This document shows, piece after piece, positions 41,336 to 49,872 of a stretch of DNA of 64,000 bases; the first letter of the stretch is position 1, and each line of letters opens with the position of its first letter. Made by a program: the position numbers and the translations under genes. This DNA is from Actinomadura meyerae (GTDB lineage Bacteria; Actinomycetota; Actinomycetes; Streptosporangiales; Streptosporangiaceae). The notes beneath the pieces were generated by a model. It saw nothing but the letters and a program-made list of their open reading frames with translations, made no database searches and was not told the origin of the DNA. The DNA is taken from positions 1 to 64,000 of the forward strand of contig NZ_FZOR01000007.1 of NCBI RefSeq assembly GCF_900188445.1, in the 5' to 3' direction.

Positions 41336-41632
41336 ATGGCGACCGACTACGACAGCCCACGCAAGACCGACGACGATCTCAGCGAGGACAGCCTCCAGGA
41401 GCTCCAGGCCCGGCGGGCCGACAAGGCCGCCAGCATCATCGACGAGGACCTGGACGCCGGTGAGGTCGCCGAGCTGCCCGGCGCCGACCTGTCCAACGAG
41501 GAGCTCACCTTCCGGGTGGTTCCGCGGCAGGCCGACGAGTTCACCTGCACGCGCTGCTTCCTGGTGCACCACCGCAGCCAGCTGGCCACCGAGAAGAACG
41601 GCCAGCCGATCTGCCGCGAGTGCGCCGCCTGA
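41336..41632 (+). CDS. DUF4193 zinc-ribbon protein
   Basis: A 98-residue acidic protein. The C-terminal zinc ribbon has CTRCF near residue 75 and a final CRECAA. The family is restricted to Actinobacteria and usually near dut/DUF3710 or cell-division genes; its function is unknown. The start at 41336 has a GGAGAT sequence 6 bases upstream. Confidence 0.9.
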   Translation: MATDYDSPRKTDDDLSEDSLQELQARRADKAASIIDEDLDAGEVAELPGADLSNEELTFRVVPRQADEFTCTRCFLVHHRSQLATEKNGQPICRECAA

Positions 41633-41648
41633 CCGGGAGTGGCCGCGG

Positions 41649-42464
41649 GTGACGGGAGAGATCGAGAGGCGTCATGACGACGTGGAGCCGGCGCGCGGCG
41701 ACGGCTCCACGGAACTCGGTGAGCTGATCGGACGGCTCACCGCCGACGAGGACATGGACCGCGAGACCCGCGGCCGCCTGCTGGGGCGGCTGGCCGCACT
41801 GCTCGGCCAGAGCGCCCGCAAGGTGGGCGCCGCGGGCGCCGCGCGCGGCAAGTGGCTCGGCGACCTGCTCATCGAGGTCGCGCCGCACATCACCATCCGC
41901 GACCTGGAGACCCTGCAGGCGCACCACCGCGGGCTGATGGGGGAGGAGCTCGCCGACCGGCTCGTCAAGGTGGCCAGCAACGGCACGACCGCCGTGGGCG
42001 CGGCCGGCGGCGCGCTGGCGGCGGTGCAGTTCACCGCCCCGCCGCTGCTGCTGACGGCGCCCGCCCAGCTCGCCGCCGAGGCGCTCGTCGTCGCGGCCAT
42101 CGAGGTCAAGATGATCGCCGAACTGCACGAGGTGTACGGCGTGCGCGTCCAGGGCACCGGCACCGCCCGCGGCGCGGCGTTCCTCACCTCCTGGGCCCGG
42201 CAGCGCGGCGTCAACCCCCTGGAGGCCGGGTCGCTCACCAGCGCCCTCGGCACCGCCGCGAAGTCGGCCCTGCGCAAGCGGATGCTGCGCACCTTCGGCC
42301 GCAGCATGAGCACCCTGGGCCCCTTCCTCACCGGCGCCGCGGCGGGCGCCGCGCTCAACCGCTCGGCGACGAAGGCGCTGGCGCTGAAGGTCCGCAACGA
42401 CCTGCGCGACGCCGCCGGGATCACGCCCCCGCTTCCGGGGGCCCACCACAAGCCGCTGCGCTGA
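41649..42464 (+). CDS. Conserved actinobacterial protein of unknown function
   Basis: A 271-residue protein from a GTG 17 bases after the DUF4193 stop, so likely co-transcribed. Residues 50-110 contain a conserved IEVAPHITIRDLETLQAHHR segment. Two hydrophobic stretches around 112-150 and 225-245 could be membrane-associated. I cannot name the family. Confidence 0.78.
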   Translation: MTGEIERRHDDVEPARGDGSTELGELIGRLTADEDMDRETRGRLLGRLAALLGQSARKVGAAGAARGKWLGDLLIEVAPHITIRDLETLQAHHRGLMGEELADRLVKVASNGTTAVGAAGGALAAVQFTAPPLLLTAPAQLAAEALVVAAIEVKMIAELHEVYGVRVQGTGTARGAAFLTSWARQRGVNPLEAGSLTSALGTAAKSALRKRMLRTFGRSMSTLGPFLTGAAAGAALNRSATKALALKVRNDLRDAAGITPPLPGAHHKPLR

Positions 42465-42546
42465 GCGCCGCACGAGCCGCCGCGCCGAGCACCCCACGAG
42501 CGGCTGCGCCGAGCGCCGGCGGAGAGACCCCGGCCGGCGGGCCGCC

Positions 42547-42566
42547 CCAGGGGGTCGCCCCCCTGG
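42547..42566. terminator. Hairpin between convergent genes
   Basis: CCAGGGGG at 42547-42554 pairs perfectly with 42559-42566 around a 4-base loop. Confidence 0.6.
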
Positions 42567-42582
42567 AACGGGACGGCGCCGG

Positions 42583-42870
42583 TCAGACCTCGGTCTTCAG
42601 ATGGGACGGCAGCTGACCGGTTCCCTTGGCGTACTGGTGCGCCACGGCTCGGGTGGCGAGCAGGCGGGCCACCTCCATGCCGACGCCCATCACCACGGCC
42701 CAGCCGATCGCCTCCAGCAGGTCGACGTCCGGGGACTCGGGATTGGTCGGGGGCTCCTTGCCGGTGCTCTTCTTCCAGATCATCGTGATGGTCTTCTTGG
42801 CGACGAACCCGCCCGCGAACGCCGCGGCCCCGGCCATCACCCGCCACCCGATGTCGCCCTTATCCGCCAT
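42583..42870 (-). CDS. DUF4235 membrane protein
   Basis: A 95-residue protein from the ATG at 42870 (GGAGGACG upstream). Two hydrophobic helices ([19 protein letters not shown] and [20 protein letters not shown]) flank a polar [13 protein letters not shown] loop, the layout of DUF4235. Function unknown. It is divergent from valS. Confidence 0.87.
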   Translation of the reverse strand: MADKGDIGWRVMAGAAAFAGGFVAKKTITMIWKKSTGKEPPTNPESPDVDLLEAIGWAVVMGVGMEVARLLATRAVAHQYAKGTGQLPSHLKTEV

Positions 42871-42959
42871 ATTCGTCCTCCACTCGTCTGTCGTCTCCGA
42901 CGCTACCGGAACGGCCCGCCCCGGGCGGCGGAGGCGATCGCCGCGTCGGCGCCGGTCAA

Positions 42960-42988
42960 TTGGCATGCGATTCCGGCCGATGTCAATA
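42960..42988 (+). promoter_or_regulatory. Promoter of valS
   Basis: TTGGCA (42960-42965) and TCAATA (42983-42988) are 17 bases apart. The ATG of valS follows the -10 box by 10 bases, so the mRNA is leaderless or has a leader of a few bases. This fits the absence of a Shine-Dalgarno sequence. Confidence 0.65.
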
Positions 42989-42998
42989 CCATTGGCCT

Positions 42999-45524
42999 AT
43001 GACAGAGCAGCCGCGTACCGCGCACGTCCCCCAGAAGCCCTCCCTGGACGGACTCGAGGACAAGTGGGTACGCGTCTGGGAGGACGAGGGCGTCTACCGC
43101 TTCGACCGCACCCGCCCGCGCGCCGAGGTCTACTCGATCGACACCCCGCCGCCCACCGTGAGCGGGTCCCTCCACGTCGGCCACGTCTTCTCCTACACCC
43201 ACACCGACACCGTCGCGCGATTCCACCGCATGCGCGGTCGCGCGGTCTTCTACCCGATGGGGTGGGACGATAACGGCCTGCCGACCGAGCGCCGGGTGCA
43301 GAACCATTTCGGCGTCCGGTGCGATCCGTCGCTGCCCTACGATCCCGATTTCGAGCCGCCGGCCAAGCCCGACCCCAAGCGCCAGCGGCCGGTCTCCCGG
43401 CGCAACTTCATCGAGTTGTGCGAACGGCTCACCGAGGTGGACGAGAAGGCGTTCGAGGAGATGTGGCGCCAGGTCGGCCTGTCGGTCGACTGGAACCACC
43501 TCTACACCACCATCGGGGACACCGCCCGCACGGCGTCGCAGCGCGCGTTCCTGCGCAACCTGGCGCGCGGTGAGGCGTACGTCTCCGAGGCGCCGACGCT
43601 GTGGGACGTGACGTTCCGCACGGCCGTCGCGCAGGCCGAACTGGAGGACCGCGAGCACCCCGGCGCGTTCTACCGCATCCGCTTCCACGGGGACGAGCGC
43701 CCGGTCTACATCGAGACGACGCGGCCGGAGCTGCTGCCCGCGTGCGTCGCGCTGGTCGCGCACCCCGACGACGAGCGCTATCAGGAGCTGTTCGGCACGA
43801 CCGTGCGCACGCCGCTGTTCGGCGTCCGGGTCCCGGTGCTCGCGCACCGCCTCGCCGAGCCCGACAAGGGCTCCGGCATCGCGATGATCTGTACGTTCGG
43901 CGATGTCACCGACGTCACCTGGTGGCGCGAGCTCGACCTGCCGACCCGCGCGATCGTCGACTGGGACGGCCGGCTCGCCGCCGACCCGCCCCCCGGCGTC
44001 GCCCCGGAGCCGTACGCCGAACTGGCCGGCAAGACCGTGTTCTCCGCCAAGGAGCGCGTCGCCGAGATGCTCCGCGAGTCCGGCGACCTCGACGGCGAGC
44101 CGCGCAGGATCAGCCGTCCGGTGAAGTTCTACGAGAAGGGCAGCAAGCCCCTGGAGATCGTCACCACCCGGCAGTGGTACATCCGCAACGGCGGGCGCGA
44201 CGAGGGCGTCCGGGCGGAGCTGCTGGCGCGGGGGCGCGAGCTGGCGTGGCACCCCGGCTACATGCGGGCCCGGTACGAGAACTGGGTCGAGGGGCTGAAC
44301 GGCGACTGGCTGATCTCCCGGCAGCGCTTCTTCGGCGTGCCGATCCCCGTCTGGTACCCGCTGGACGCCTCCGGCGAGCCGCGCTACGACGCGCCGATCG
44401 TCCCGTCCGAGGGCGCGCTGCCCGTCGACCCGTCCTCCGACGTCCCGCCGGGCTATACCGCCGAGCAGCGCGGGGAGCCGGGCGGTTTCATCGGCGACCC
44501 CGACGTGATGGACACCTGGGCGACCTCGTCGCTCACCCCGCAGATCGCGGGCGGCTGGGAGCGCGACGCCGACCTGTTCGGCCGCGTCTTCCCCTACGAC
44601 CTGCGGCCGCAGGCGCACGACATCATCCGGACATGGCTGTTCTCCACGGTCGTCCGCGCGCACCTGGAGCACGGCTCGCTGCCGTGGAAGGCCACCGCGC
44701 TGTCGGGGTGGATCCTCGACCCCGACCGCAAGAAGATGTCGAAGTCCAAGGGCAACGTCGTCACGCCGATCGACCTGCTGCGGGAGTACGGGTCCGACGC
44801 CGTCCGCTACTGGGCGGCGAGCGGGCGGCCGGGCACCGACACCGCGTTCGACACCGGCCAGATCAAGGTGGGCCGGCGCCTCGCGATCAAGATCCTGAAC
44901 GCGTCCAAGTTCGTGCTCGGGCTGGGCGAGGTGGAGGCCGGCGCGCCCGTCACCGAGCCGCTCGACCGGGCGATGCTGGCGGCGCTGTCCGGCGTCGTCA
45001 AGGACGCGACGGAGTCGTTCGAGGGCTACGACTACACGCGCGCGCTGGAGCGCACGGAGCGGTTCTTCTGGGAGTTCTGCGACGACTACCTGGAGCTGGT
45101 GAAGGCCCGCGCGTACGGGGACGGCCCGGAGGCGCTGTCGGCGCGCGCGGCGCTGCGCACCGCGCTGTCGGTGCTGCTGCGGCTGTTCGCGCCCGTGCTG
45201 CCGTTCGTGACCGAGGAGGTGTGGTCGTGGTGGCGCCGGGGGTCGGTGCACACCGCGTCCTGGCCGGCGGCCGCCGAGCTGCCCGCGGGCGGCGACCCGG
45301 CGGTGCTCGCCGCGACGGGCGAGGCGCTCCGCCAGGTCCGCAAGGCCAAGTCGGAGGCGAAGGCGTCGATGCGCGCTGACGTGTCCCGCGCCGTCGTGCG
45401 GGGCGCGGAGGTGGCGCACATCGCCCGGCCGGACCTGGCGGCGGCGGGCCGGATCGCCGACCTGACGCTGGAGGCCGCCCCCGCCGACCTGACCGTCGAC
45501 GTCGAACTCGCCCCGGCGACCTAG
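42999..45524 (+). CDS. valS: Valyl-tRNA synthetase
   Basis: An 841-residue class Ia synthetase that charges tRNA-Val and edits Thr-tRNA. The HIGH-type motif is in [11 protein letters not shown] near residue 50, the editing domain spans about 190-360 ([13 protein letters not shown]), and the KMSKS loop is at KKMSKSKGN. The C-terminus is short, without the usual long coiled-coil arm, as in Streptomyces homologues. The ATG at 42999 is preferred over an upstream in-frame ATG at 42960 that would overlap the -35 box. Confidence 0.95.
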   Translation: MTEQPRTAHVPQKPSLDGLEDKWVRVWEDEGVYRFDRTRPRAEVYSIDTPPPTVSGSLHVGHVFSYTHTDTVARFHRMRGRAVFYPMGWDDNGLPTERRVQNHFGVRCDPSLPYDPDFEPPAKPDPKRQRPVSRRNFIELCERLTEVDEKAFEEMWRQVGLSVDWNHLYTTIGDTARTASQRAFLRNLARGEAYVSEAPTLWDVTFRTAVAQAELEDREHPGAFYRIRFHGDERPVYIETTRPELLPACVALVAHPDDERYQELFGTTVRTPLFGVRVPVLAHRLAEPDKGSGIAMICTFGDVTDVTWWRELDLPTRAIVDWDGRLAADPPPGVAPEPYAELAGKTVFSAKERVAEMLRESGDLDGEPRRISRPVKFYEKGSKPLEIVTTRQWYIRNGGRDEGVRAELLARGRELAWHPGYMRARYENWVEGLNGDWLISRQRFFGVPIPVWYPLDASGEPRYDAPIVPSEGALPVDPSSDVPPGYTAEQRGEPGGFIGDPDVMDTWATSSLTPQIAGGWERDADLFGRVFPYDLRPQAHDIIRTWLFSTVVRAHLEHGSLPWKATALSGWILDPDRKKMSKSKGNVVTPIDLLREYGSDAVRYWAASGRPGTDTAFDTGQIKVGRRLAIKILNASKFVLGLGEVEAGAPVTEPLDRAMLAALSGVVKDATESFEGYDYTRALERTERFFWEFCDDYLELVKARAYGDGPEALSARAALRTALSVLLRLFAPVLPFVTEEVWSWWRRGSVHTASWPAAAELPAGGDPAVLAATGEALRQVRKAKSEAKASMRADVSRAVVRGAEVAHIARPDLAAAGRIADLTLEAAPADLTVDVELAPAT

Positions 45525-45539
45525 CCGGCCCGGCCGCGG

Positions 45540-45584
45540 CCCGCCCGGGCCCGGCCCGCCCGGGCCCGGCCCGCCCGGGCCCGG
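45540..45584. repeat. Three 15-bp GC-only tandem repeats after valS
   Basis: CCCGCCCGGGCCCGG occurs three times in tandem (45540-45554, 45555-45569, 45570-45584). Its palindromic cores (CCCGGG, GGGCCC) may form structure and terminate valS. Confidence 0.85.
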
Positions 45585-45662
45585 CCTGCCCTGCTCGTCC
45601 CCCGCTGCGACGCAGGTCACTGCGCGGGGGCGCGCATCGCCCTTGACCCGCCCGCGCCCGCT

Positions 45663-45692
45663 CCCCATATTGGATCGAAATCCAATATGGGG
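45663..45692 (+). promoter_or_regulatory. Large perfect inverted repeat directly before a start codon
   Basis: The 13-base arm CCCCATATTGGAT (45663-45675) pairs perfectly with 45680-45692 around CGAA. It is AT-rich against its surroundings and ends 8 bases before the ATG at 45701. It has the size and form of a TetR-family operator; alternatively the RNA hairpin would hide the GGGGGAG ribosome site (45689-45695). Confidence 0.8.
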
Positions 45693-45700
45693 GAGCGGTC

Positions 45701-46591
45701 ATGGACGAGATCGACGAGCGGCACCCGGTCATCGCCCCGCGGCGGGTGGCGTTCGACTGGACGGGCACCCCGCTGCACTGGATCCCCGGCGAGCCGGTCG
45801 CGACGCACTTCATCAACGTGCTGCATTTGCTGCTGCCCGCCGGGGAGCGGTGGTTCGTGCGCGTCTACAAGGAGGCGCTCCCGCTCGTCCGCGACGACGA
45901 GCGCCTCTACCGCGAGGTCAAGGGCTTCATGGGGCAGGAGGCCGTGCACGCCTACTCCCACCAGGGCGTCCTCGACCGGCAGATGCGGGAGCGCGGCCTG
46001 GACCCGGGCCCGCTGACCGACCGCATCGAGTGGCTGTTCACCCGCATCCTCGGTGAGCGGTGCCCGGTGCCGCTGCTGCCGCGCAAGCGGTGGCTGTTCG
46101 TCCGGATCGGCGTCATCGCCGGCATCGAGCACTACACCGCCGTGCTCGGCCAGTGGATCCTGGACGCCCGCGAGCTCGACGAGGCCGGCGCCGACCCGAC
46201 GATGCTGGACCTGCTGCGCTGGCACGGTGCCGAGGAGGTCGAGCACCGCTCGGTCGCCTTCGACGTCTACCAGCACGTGGCCGGGCGGTACTGGATGCGG
46301 TTCATCGCGTTCTTCCTCGGCGTCCTCGCGCTGCCGCTGACCGTCTACGCCGGCGCCGTGTTCCTGTGCCGGGCCGACCCGACGCTGTCGGGCGTCCGCC
46401 CCCGGATCCGCGACTACCGGCGCGCCGTGCGGCGCGGGCTGTTCCCGAGCAACCGGTTCATGCTGGCCGCCGGGCGCGCCTACCTGCGGCGCGACTACCA
46501 CCCGTCCCGGGAGTGCTCGACCCGGCGCGCCCTCGACTACCTCGCGGTCTCGCCCGCCGCGCGGGCCGCCGCCGAGCGCGCCGCGGGCTGA
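45701..46591 (+). CDS. Predicted metal-dependent hydrolase (PF10118-like)
   Basis: A 296-residue all-helical protein with many conserved His/Glu pairs: GQEAVHAYSH, GIEHYTA and AEEVEHRSVAFD, which could bind a di-metal centre. A membrane-associated hydrophobic stretch (FIAFFLGVLALPLTVYAGAVF) follows. Family members often sit beside TetR regulators, lipid-modifying enzymes or P450s, as here. The reaction is unknown. Confidence 0.82.
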   Translation: MDEIDERHPVIAPRRVAFDWTGTPLHWIPGEPVATHFINVLHLLLPAGERWFVRVYKEALPLVRDDERLYREVKGFMGQEAVHAYSHQGVLDRQMRERGLDPGPLTDRIEWLFTRILGERCPVPLLPRKRWLFVRIGVIAGIEHYTAVLGQWILDARELDEAGADPTMLDLLRWHGAEEVEHRSVAFDVYQHVAGRYWMRFIAFFLGVLALPLTVYAGAVFLCRADPTLSGVRPRIRDYRRAVRRGLFPSNRFMLAAGRAYLRRDYHPSRECSTRRALDYLAVSPAARAAAERAAG

Positions 46592-46597
46592 CCCGCC

Positions 46598-47884
46598 TCA
46601 GAACGAGCAGGGCAGGTGCTTGATCCCGTTGATGAAGCTGGAGAAGAGCCGGTCCGGCTCGCCGGTGGCGCGGATGTCCGGGACGCGGGTGAACAGCTCG
46701 CGGAACATGACCGTGATCTCGCGGCGGGCGAGGTTCGCGCCGAGGCAGAAGTGCGGGCCGGGGCCGCCGAACCCGACGTGCGGGTTGGGGGAGCGCGTGA
46801 TGTCGAAGACGTCCGGGTCGTCGAAGACCGTCTCGTCGCGGTTGGCCGAGTTGTAGAAGAGCAGGACCTTGTCGCCCTTGCGGTACTCGTGGCCGTTCAT
46901 CTCGTGGTCGCGGGTGAGCGTCCGGCGGAACTGGATCACCGGCGTCGCCATCCGGACGATCTCCTCGACCGCGCCCGGCATGTGCGCGTCGAAGTCCTCC
47001 AGCAGCAGCGCGCGCTGCTCGGGGTTGTCGGTGAACAGCTTGAGGCCGTGCGACATCGCGTTGCGCGTCGTCTCGTTCCCGGCCACCACGAGCAGGATGA
47101 AGAACGAGCCGATCTCCTGGTCGGTGAGGCGCTCCCCGTCCACCTCGGCCGCGATCAGCGCGGACACCAGGTCGTCGCCGGGGCGGCGGCGCCGCAGCCG
47201 GGCCAGCTTCATCGCCAGGTGGTTCAGCTCGAACCCGGCCGTCAGCACCCGGAGCAGCCCGTACAGCGCGCCGAGCCGGGTGATGCCGTCGCGGCTGTAG
47301 TCCCGGCCGCCGCTGTACTCGGGGTCGCCGAGACCGAGGATGATGTTCGTCCGCTCGTACACCATCGGCCGGACGTGCTGGGGGATGCCCATCATGTCGC
47401 AGATGACCTGGAGCGGGAGCCGCGCCGCGACGTCGGTGACGAAGTCCGCCGAGCCCTTGGCGACCAGGTCGTCCACGATGCGGGTCGCGGCGGCCTGGAG
47501 GTCGGCCTCCATCTTCTCCAGCACCCGGGGGGTGAACGCCCGCGACACGATCTTGCGGATCTTGGCGTGCCGCGGGTCGTCCATGTTGATCATCGACCCG
47601 AAGTAGCGGGCCAGGTAGCCGGGCATGTCGGCGATGCTGTTGGAGCACGGCTCGCTGCTGAAGACCTGCGGCGACCGGCTGGCCTCCACGACGTCGGCGT
47701 GCCTGGTCAGCGCGTAGAAGCCGGGCCCCTGCTTGACGAACGGCAGCTTCAGCTCCTGGAAGAACGCCGGATGCTCGCGCTGGCGGAGCCTCGCGAACTC
47801 CGCCATCCGCTGCTCCGGAGGCAGCGACCAGAAGGGCAGGTCGGCAACGCTCAGCCGGTCGGCGTCCGGCACCGTCGTCGTCAC
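46598..47884 (-). CDS. Cytochrome P450 of the CYP124/125/142 type
   Basis: A 428-residue P450. The I-helix is VVAGNETTRN, the ExxR motif lies in VEEIVRMATP, and the haem loop is FGGPGPHFCLGANLAR. The GLGDPEY segment and overall pattern resemble mycobacterial CYP124, 125 and 142, which hydroxylate the ends of sterol side chains and branched lipids. The start is the GTG at 47884 after GAGGACG. No ferredoxin gene is adjacent. Its promoter has a 25-base dyad at 47916-47940. Confidence 0.9.
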   Translation of the reverse strand: MTTTVPDADRLSVADLPFWSLPPEQRMAEFARLRQREHPAFFQELKLPFVKQGPGFYALTRHADVVEASRSPQVFSSEPCSNSIADMPGYLARYFGSMINMDDPRHAKIRKIVSRAFTPRVLEKMEADLQAAATRIVDDLVAKGSADFVTDVAARLPLQVICDMMGIPQHVRPMVYERTNIILGLGDPEYSGGRDYSRDGITRLGALYGLLRVLTAGFELNHLAMKLARLRRRRPGDDLVSALIAAEVDGERLTDQEIGSFFILLVVAGNETTRNAMSHGLKLFTDNPEQRALLLEDFDAHMPGAVEEIVRMATPVIQFRRTLTRDHEMNGHEYRKGDKVLLFYNSANRDETVFDDPDVFDITRSPNPHVGFGGPGPHFCLGANLARREITVMFRELFTRVPDIRATGEPDRLFSSFINGIKHLPCSF

Positions 47885-47915
47885 TGCGCACCGTCCTCGC
47901 ACTCGTCCAGAACCT

Positions 47916-47940
47916 GATTCGGTTCACATCGAACCGAGTC
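47916..47940 (-). promoter_or_regulatory. Operator-like dyad upstream of the P450 gene
   Basis: TCGGTTC (47919-47925) and GAACCGA (47931-47937) are separated by ACATC, with GA/TC outer pairs and one mismatch. It lies 32 bases before the start. Confidence 0.7.
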
Positions 47941-47963
47941 GCCGGCGCCCCCGTCAAGGGCCC

Positions 47964-48653
47964 TCAGGCGACAGCGATGATCTTCCGCTGGAGCACCGCG
48001 CGCTCCGCCGCCGTCCACGCGCCCGACACGAGCAGGTACAGCCCCGCCGCGAGCGGTGCGAACGCCGCGAAGACCACGGTCCCGAACGGCAGCACCCGCG
48101 CCACGTTGCCCATCGGCCCGTCGGCGGTCACCCGGCGCGACGACCACACCGCGACCGCGCCCAGCAGGACGAACAGCCCGACGAACACCAGCGAGGGCGG
48201 CGACAGCAGCCCGCCGCCGAGGAGCCCGACGAAGTTCTGCCCCAGCGGGGCGGAGAGAAGCGTGTGCGCCAGCAGCGCGTTCTGGTGCCCCGCCACGGTC
48301 GCCGACGTGAACAGCCGGTACATGACCATGAAGAACGGGATCTGCGCGAACATCGGCAGGCATCCGGCGACGGGCGAGGCGCCCTCGGCCTCGTACAGCG
48401 CCGCCATCTCCCGGCGCAGGCGCTCGGGGTTCTTCTTGTGCTTCTTCTGCAGCGCCTGGATCTCGGGCATCAGCCGCGCCCGGGTGCGCTCGCCCTTGGC
48501 GGCCGCGACGGCCAGCGGGACGAGCAGCACCCGCAGGGCCAGGGTGAAGAGGACGATCGCCAGCGCCGTGGCGAACCCGCCGCTGAACGGCTCCAGGCCG
48601 TCCGCCAGTCCGGAGACGAGGGCATGGGCGATCGAGACGGGAACATCGAACAT
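47964..48653 (-). CDS. YidC/Oxa1-family membrane insertase paralogue
   Basis: A 229-residue protein with five predicted helices. It has the cytoplasmic loop KGERTRARLMPEIQALQKKHKKNPERLRREMAALYE and the core GASPVAGCLPMFAQIPFFMVMYRLF. It is shorter than the housekeeping YidC and lacks a long basic tail, so it is probably a second, specialised insertase. It is preceded on the same strand by a DUF6412-like gene. Confidence 0.88.
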   Translation of the reverse strand: MFDVPVSIAHALVSGLADGLEPFSGGFATALAIVLFTLALRVLLVPLAVAAAKGERTRARLMPEIQALQKKHKKNPERLRREMAALYEAEGASPVAGCLPMFAQIPFFMVMYRLFTSATVAGHQNALLAHTLLSAPLGQNFVGLLGGGLLSPPSLVFVGLFVLLGAVAVWSSRRVTADGPMGNVARVLPFGTVVFAAFAPLAAGLYLLVSGAWTAAERAVLQRKIIAVA

Positions 48654-48702
48654 GAGAGGACCTTCCGGAACGAGAGGGAGAAGGGATGCGTTCCGGCCGC
48701 GC

Positions 48703-49002
48703 TCAGGCGGCCGCGATCCCCGTTCCGGGTGCTCTCGGACGCGGGCGTCCCGCGGCGTCGGGGTCGCGCTGCGGCAGGAAGGCCGTGCGCAGCGTCCGCT
48801 CGCGCAGCGTCGTGCGCACCCGGGCGAGCACCGCCCGGTGCCCCCGCCGTGCCGTGCGGAACCGCACGGCCGCCAGCACCAGCAGCCCCACGACGGTCAG
48901 CGAGCCCAGCGCCACCAGCACCGACTGGCCCGGCGCCATCCCCGCCCACTCGGCCACGGCGAAGCCCCGCAACGCGAGGAACACCAGCAGTGACCAGAGC
49001 AT
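48703..49002 (-). CDS. DUF6412-like membrane protein
   Basis: A 99-residue protein with two helices (LWSLLVFLALRGFAVAEWAG and SVLVALGSLTVVGLLVLAAV) and a basic Arg/Pro-rich tail. It lies 49 bases before the YidC-like gene, a pairing I recall from Streptomyces genomes. Function unknown; it may assist the insertase. Confidence 0.72.
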   Translation of the reverse strand: MLWSLLVFLALRGFAVAEWAGMAPGQSVLVALGSLTVVGLLVLAAVRFRTARRGHRAVLARVRTTLRERTLRTAFLPQRDPDAAGRPRPRAPGTGIAAA

Positions 49003-49093
49003 GCACGGACCTTTCAATCGGACGTTCGGCTCAGTTTCTCACATAGCCGACCTGTGCAGCGCCTCGGCCGCGTGGGCTGCAAGCGAGGGGGTC

Positions 49094-49648
49094 TCATAGA
49101 AGCAGCAGCGCGAGAGCGGACAGGAGCACCACGGCCGCGGTGGTCTTCGTCAGGGGCATCCGGGCGGCCATCACGGCGTCGCGGTGGTCGTCTCGGGCCA
49201 GGTAGGTAAGGGCGGCGCTCAGTGCGCGGCCCAGCCCGAAGCCCGCGCCGGTGAGGAGGGTCAGGGGAAGGGACAGGCCCGCCAGGAGCAGGGCCAGCGC
49301 CAGGACGTACGGGGACGTAGCGGAAACGTAGGTGCGGACGCCGGTGCCCAGTTCGAAACCGAACTGGAGGGCGCCCCGGCGCAGGCGGGTCTGGAGGACG
49401 TCCGGCGGGATCTGGCGGGCGTTCTGCGGGAGGGGGAGGCTGACCAGGCCGAACTCGCGGGCGGCGCCGACCGTGGCGGCGGCCAGGATCGCGGCCGTCC
49501 GGACGGGGTCCGGGAGCGGCGCGGCGAGACCGGTCAGCAGGTAGACCACCGCGGCGGTCAGGGTGCCCCCGAGCAGGAGCCCGAGGGTGAAGACGGCCAG
49601 GACCTCGCCCTGCCGTACGGGGGCCCGCCAACCTGGCGAGAACAGCAC
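49094..49648 (-). CDS. Multi-pass membrane protein at the end of the mau-like operon
   Basis: A 184-residue hydrophobic protein with four or five helices, starting at a GTG without a clear ribosome site. I do not recognise it. A polar middle segment (LPQNARQIPPDVLQTRLRRG) is flanked by membrane helices. It follows the mau-like genes on the same strand, with a 55-codon frame between, and may belong to the same transcript. Confidence 0.65.
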   Translation of the reverse strand: MLFSPGWRAPVRQGEVLAVFTLGLLLGGTLTAAVVYLLTGLAAPLPDPVRTAAILAAATVGAAREFGLVSLPLPQNARQIPPDVLQTRLRRGALQFGFELGTGVRTYVSATSPYVLALALLLAGLSLPLTLLTGAGFGLGRALSAALTYLARDDHRDAVMAARMPLTKTTAAVVLLSALALLLL

Positions 49649-49666
49649 CGATTCGCTGTTGCGCGT

Positions 49667-49834
49667 TCAAACGCTGCCGGACAGCGAGAACCCGGCGAGG
49701 GCGCCGATCGACGACCAGCACAGGACGGCGGCGTCCAGGGCGGCGGCCGCCACCGCGAGGAGGGCGAGGGCGGCGACGGGCAGCAGCGGGTCGGTCAGGC
49801 CCCGCCGCAGCCGCCCCGCACTCAGTTCCTGCAC
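49667..49834 (-). CDS. Possible 55-residue single-pass membrane protein
   Basis: The GTG at 49834 lies in the first copy of the 17-bp repeat following the mauA-like stop. The frame reads VQELSAGRLRRGLTDPLLPV, then a hydrophobic helix to the stop at 49667. It could be a real small gene coupled to the one at 49648 (18 bases apart) or the remnant of a longer membrane protein. Confidence 0.45.
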   Translation of the reverse strand: MQELSAGRLRRGLTDPLLPVAALALLAVAAAALDAAVLCWSSIGALAGFSLSGSV

Positions 49835-49872
49835 GCCGTCAGTTCCTGCACGCCGTCAGTTCTTGCACGCCG
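49822..49872. repeat. 17-bp triplication over the 3' end of the mauA-like gene
   Basis: TCAGTTCCTGCACGCCG at 49822-49838 and 49839-49855, and with one change at 49856-49872. The third copy is the coding end (ACKN and stop). The duplication therefore copied the last four codons and stop twice downstream. Confidence 0.9.
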
